Below are positions 50,868-52,686 of a stretch of DNA of 52,686 nt, piece by piece; position 1 is the first letter of the stretch; each line of letters starts with the position of its first letter. Location of the stretch: NCBI GenBank assembly GCA_947170495.1, contig CAMVUB010000014.1:1-52686 (forward strand), given 5' to 3'. Origin of the DNA: an uncultured Prevotellaceae bacterium (GTDB taxonomy: Bacteria; Bacteroidota; Bacteroidia; Bacteroidales; Bacteroidaceae). Made by a program: the position numbers and the translations under genes. The notes below the pieces were generated by a model. It did no database searches. It was not told where the DNA came from and was given only the letters and a program-made list of their open reading frames with translations.

Positions 50868-52160
50868 ATGTCAAATAACAAATCAAAGCGCCAGCCGCTC
50901 CCCTCCCTCACGGGAGGGGTTGGGGGTGGGTCTTTCAAGCAACTGGCCGACCTTTACAAGTCTGAACTTCTTGACCGCACGATTCCCTTCTGGCTCAACA
51001 AGAGTCAGGATGCGGAGTTCGGCGGCTATTTCACCTGCCTCGACCGCGTAGGCAACGTCTATGACACCGACAAGTTCGTGTGGATGCAAGGCCGCGAGGT
51101 GTGGATGTTCTCCAAACTCTACAACACCGTGGAGCCCCGCCAGGAGTGGCTCGATGCCGCCATCCAGGGTGCCGAGTTCCTGAAGAAGCACGGCCACGAC
51201 GGCAACCTCAACTGGTACTTCGCCCTCGACCGCGAAGGCCACGCCCTCGTGGAACCCTACAACATCTTCTCCTACACCTTCGCCGTCATCGCCTTCGGGC
51301 AGCTCTCCATCGCCCTGCAGACAGCCGCCAAGAGTGGCCTCTCTGCGGTGAATGCGTGCGGCGATTCCATCGCCGCAGATTCCCTTTCTGCCGAATATGC
51401 CGACATCGCCAAGCGCACCTTCGACATCGTCCTCTCCAAGACCGACAACCCCAAGGGCCGCTGGTCGAAGGCCGCTCCCGGTGCCCGTGCCCTGAAGACC
51501 TTCGACCTGCCGATGATCCTCTGCAACGTAGCCCTTGAGATTGAGTCCCTGCTGGAGCCCGCTTTCCTGCAGAAAGCCATCGACGACTGCTTGCACGAGG
51601 TCATGGACGTCTTCTACCGCCCCGAGCTCGGTCTCATCGTGGAAGCCCTGGGCAAGGACGGCAACCTCGTCGATTGCTTCGACGGCCGCAAGATGAACCC
51701 CGGTCACGCCATCGAGGCCATGTGGTTCGTCATGGACCTCGGCAAGCGCCTGAACCGCCCCGAGCTTATCCAGAAAGCCGTTGAGATCTGTCTCAACGAG
51801 ATCGAGTACGGCTGGGACAAGGAGTACGGCGGCATCTTCTACTTCATGGATCGCCTCGGCCATCCGCGCCACGAGCTCGAATGGGACCAGAAGCTCTGGT
51901 GGGTACACTTCGAGACCCTCATCTCCCTCATCAAGGGCTACCAGCTCACGGGCGACCAGCGTTGCCTCAACTGGTTCCAGCGCGTCCACGACTACGCTTG
52001 GAAACACTTCCGCGACAATGACTACCCCGAGTGGTACGGCTATCTCAACCGCCAGGGCGAAGTCCTGCTGCCCCTCAAGGGCGGTAAGTGGAAAGGCTGC
52101 TTCCACGTGCCCCGTGGCCTCCTCAACGTCTGGAAGATCCTCGAGGACCTCGCCGGCTAA
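50868..52160 (+). CDS. N-acylglucosamine 2-epimerase
   Basis: This 430-residue protein has an (alpha/alpha)6-barrel of the AGE/renin-binding-protein family. Landmarks are WMQGREVWMFSKLYN, GHAIEAMWFVMDLG with a catalytic His, WDQKLWWVHFE and GCFHVPRGLLN with the second His. In the nan pathway it converts ManNAc to GlcNAc. Residues ~8-23 (RQPLPSLTGGVGGGSF) are hairpin-encoded and homology starts at KQLADLYKSELL. A terminator follows. Confidence 0.9.
   Translation: MSNNKSKRQPLPSLTGGVGGGSFKQLADLYKSELLDRTIPFWLNKSQDAEFGGYFTCLDRVGNVYDTDKFVWMQGREVWMFSKLYNTVEPRQEWLDAAIQGAEFLKKHGHDGNLNWYFALDREGHALVEPYNIFSYTFAVIAFGQLSIALQTAAKSGLSAVNACGDSIAADSLSAEYADIAKRTFDIVLSKTDNPKGRWSKAAPGARALKTFDLPMILCNVALEIESLLEPAFLQKAIDDCLHEVMDVFYRPELGLIVEALGKDGNLVDCFDGRKMNPGHAIEAMWFVMDLGKRLNRPELIQKAVEICLNEIEYGWDKEYGGIFYFMDRLGHPRHELEWDQKLWWVHFETLISLIKGYQLTGDQRCLNWFQRVHDYAWKHFRDNDYPEWYGYLNRQGEVLLPLKGGKWKGCFHVPRGLLNVWKILEDLAG
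50897..50933. repeat. GC-rich hairpin repeat, right half of a pair (in the epimerase gene)
   Basis: CTCCCCTCCCTCACGGGAGG continues GGTTGGGGGTGGGTCT and is translated near the N-terminus. It resembles the copy in the ABC permease (17070-17108). Confidence 0.88.
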
Positions 52161-52171
52161 ACCCCGAAAAC

Positions 52172-52198
52172 AAACAGGGCAGGACTCCTGCCCTGTTT
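52172..52198 (+). terminator. Rho-independent terminator of the sialic acid operon
   Basis: AAACAGGGCAGG-ACT-CCTGCCCTGTTT is a perfect 12-bp stem followed by CTTGTC, 12 bp after the epimerase stop codon. Confidence 0.85.
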
Positions 52199-52223
52199 CT
52201 TGTCGAGGATGGAATAACCCTTG

Positions 52224-52320
52224 AGGGTTTGGGGCAAAAGTGTGAAGGGTTTTGGAGAAAACCTTATAGGGTTTTGAAGGAAACCTTTAAGGGTTTTGGC
52301 GATAACCATTGGGGCTTTTG
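52224..52320. repeat. 22-bp tandem repeat array
   Basis: Four diverged 22-bp units (starting 52224, 52246, 52268, 52290) plus a partial unit share AGGGTTTTG...AACC. The unit sequence differs from the array at 7025-7105 but the period is the same. Confidence 0.85.
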
Positions 52321-52330
52321 TTTGGCGATG

Positions 52331-52338
52331 CAAAGGTA
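52331..52338 (-). promoter_or_regulatory. -7 box (TACCTTTG) pointing into the 22-bp array
   Basis: Minus-strand TACCTTTG followed by CATCGCC would start transcription right at the array and read toward the operon terminator. No minus-strand gene lies there. Confidence 0.45.
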
Positions 52339-52686
52339 CGATATGAAAAGACCGCAGGTGACAGATATGGTCACTTACGGTCATTTACGGTCATTTATGG
52401 TTCCCTGGTTGAAAAAAGGTTCGACGGCGGCCTATTCGATTTCTTTTGCTTTTTCTACGTCTACGTCTTTTTCTTTTTCTACGTCTACGTCTTTTTCTTT
52501 TTCTATGACGACAGCTGCTGCAGCAGCAGCTTCTCTTTCTTCTTCTTTGCTTCTTTCTTCTTCTTTCTCTTTGGCGGGGCGGGGTGTTTTCTATCGTCAA
52601 AAAAATGATAAATGAAAGAATGAATAGTAAAAAATTTCGGTCTATGGGTCAAATTGCAGGATAAAATCTCTCGGGATGCCAATATA
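52339..52686. other. Gene-free low-complexity end of the window
   Basis: I see no gene. GGTCAtTtACGGTCATTTa-type repeats lie near 52370-52400. A 24-bp unit (CTTTTTCTACGTCTACG and so on) is repeated from 52449 to 52496 with a partial third copy. A pyrimidine-rich TTCTTCTTTC tract follows to ~52572. The open frames here encode only Phe/Ser or Arg/Lys runs. Confidence 0.6.

Noticed and set aside
52088-52615. Long plus-strand frame across the epimerase end and window end
   Set aside because: It crosses a terminator and a 22-bp array and ends in a Phe/Ser/Thr low-complexity tract, so it is not a gene.

Overview
The window looks like chromosomal DNA of a Bacteroidota bacterium, order Bacteroidales and probably a GC-rich member of the Prevotellaceae (the genus is not decided). 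Support comes from the TAnnTTTG promoter boxes in front of many genes, the TonB receptor and exported-protein content, secreted proteins ending in an IYNLAGQ...VNGKKVLVK tail, a DUF4836-like lipoprotein-type gene and the kinase-RapZ fusion. Most of the window is ordinary GC-rich housekeeping sequence. The stretch 26.6-33.6 kb is visibly AT-richer and carries duplicated secreted-protein genes.

Layout. 1-2.8 kb: 3' end of indolepyruvate oxidoreductase beta, a DUF2147 protein, a YqiA-type esterase and a PLP decarboxylase with a signal peptide. 3.1-6.9 kb (minus): SDR, two small or medium exported proteins sharing an upstream palindromic element, a Crp/Fnr regulator and a YafQ-type toxin-antitoxin pair. 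7.2-14.6 kb: queF, Tat-exported aldo/keto reductase, exonuclease III, TonB receptor, MFS nucleoside-type permease, bifunctional nuclease and RsmE. 14.7-26.5 kb: DUF4836-like protein, ABC ATPase and permease, an AmgK-like kinase fused to a RapZ C-terminal domain, a second TonB receptor, an aminotransferase, a phosphate-type porin and a sodium symporter. 26.6-32.7 kb: two tandem units, each a large secreted protein followed by a ~50-residue acidic peptide ending in TKDEGDWDEVWDD. 33.6-39.1 kb: ADP-forming acyl-CoA synthetase diverging from two phenylacetate-CoA ligases and an ACT protein. With the IOR subunit these suggest energy-yielding aromatic amino acid fermentation. 39.1-46.9 kb: exported nuclease/phosphatase, sulfatase-maturase-type radical SAM enzyme, DUF486, an ECF sigma/anti-sigma/Spy-like operon, small exported proteins, and an rnz-queC-yhhQ operon. 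With queF, the last two give queuosine-precursor synthesis and uptake. 47.0-52.2 kb: a sialic acid operon (lyase, NanM-like kelch domain fused to a sodium symporter, N-acylglucosamine 2-epimerase).

The most striking signal is a dense layer of short repeats that ordinary gene calls hide. (i) GC-rich hairpins with an asymmetric tail occur at about 15 sites, several as tail-out inverted pairs, and at least nine copies are read through in frame inside proteins. (ii) Degenerate tandem arrays of 7-, 8-, 9- or 12-bp units start exactly at stop codons or lie inside ORFs. (iii) Three MITE-like elements share GGTCG...CGACC ends. (iv) Two 22-bp tandem arrays each sit beside a promoter box. The kinase-RapZ gene alone carries four such insertions. 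The duplicated secreted-protein/acidic-peptide units are the best candidate for an undescribed protein system.
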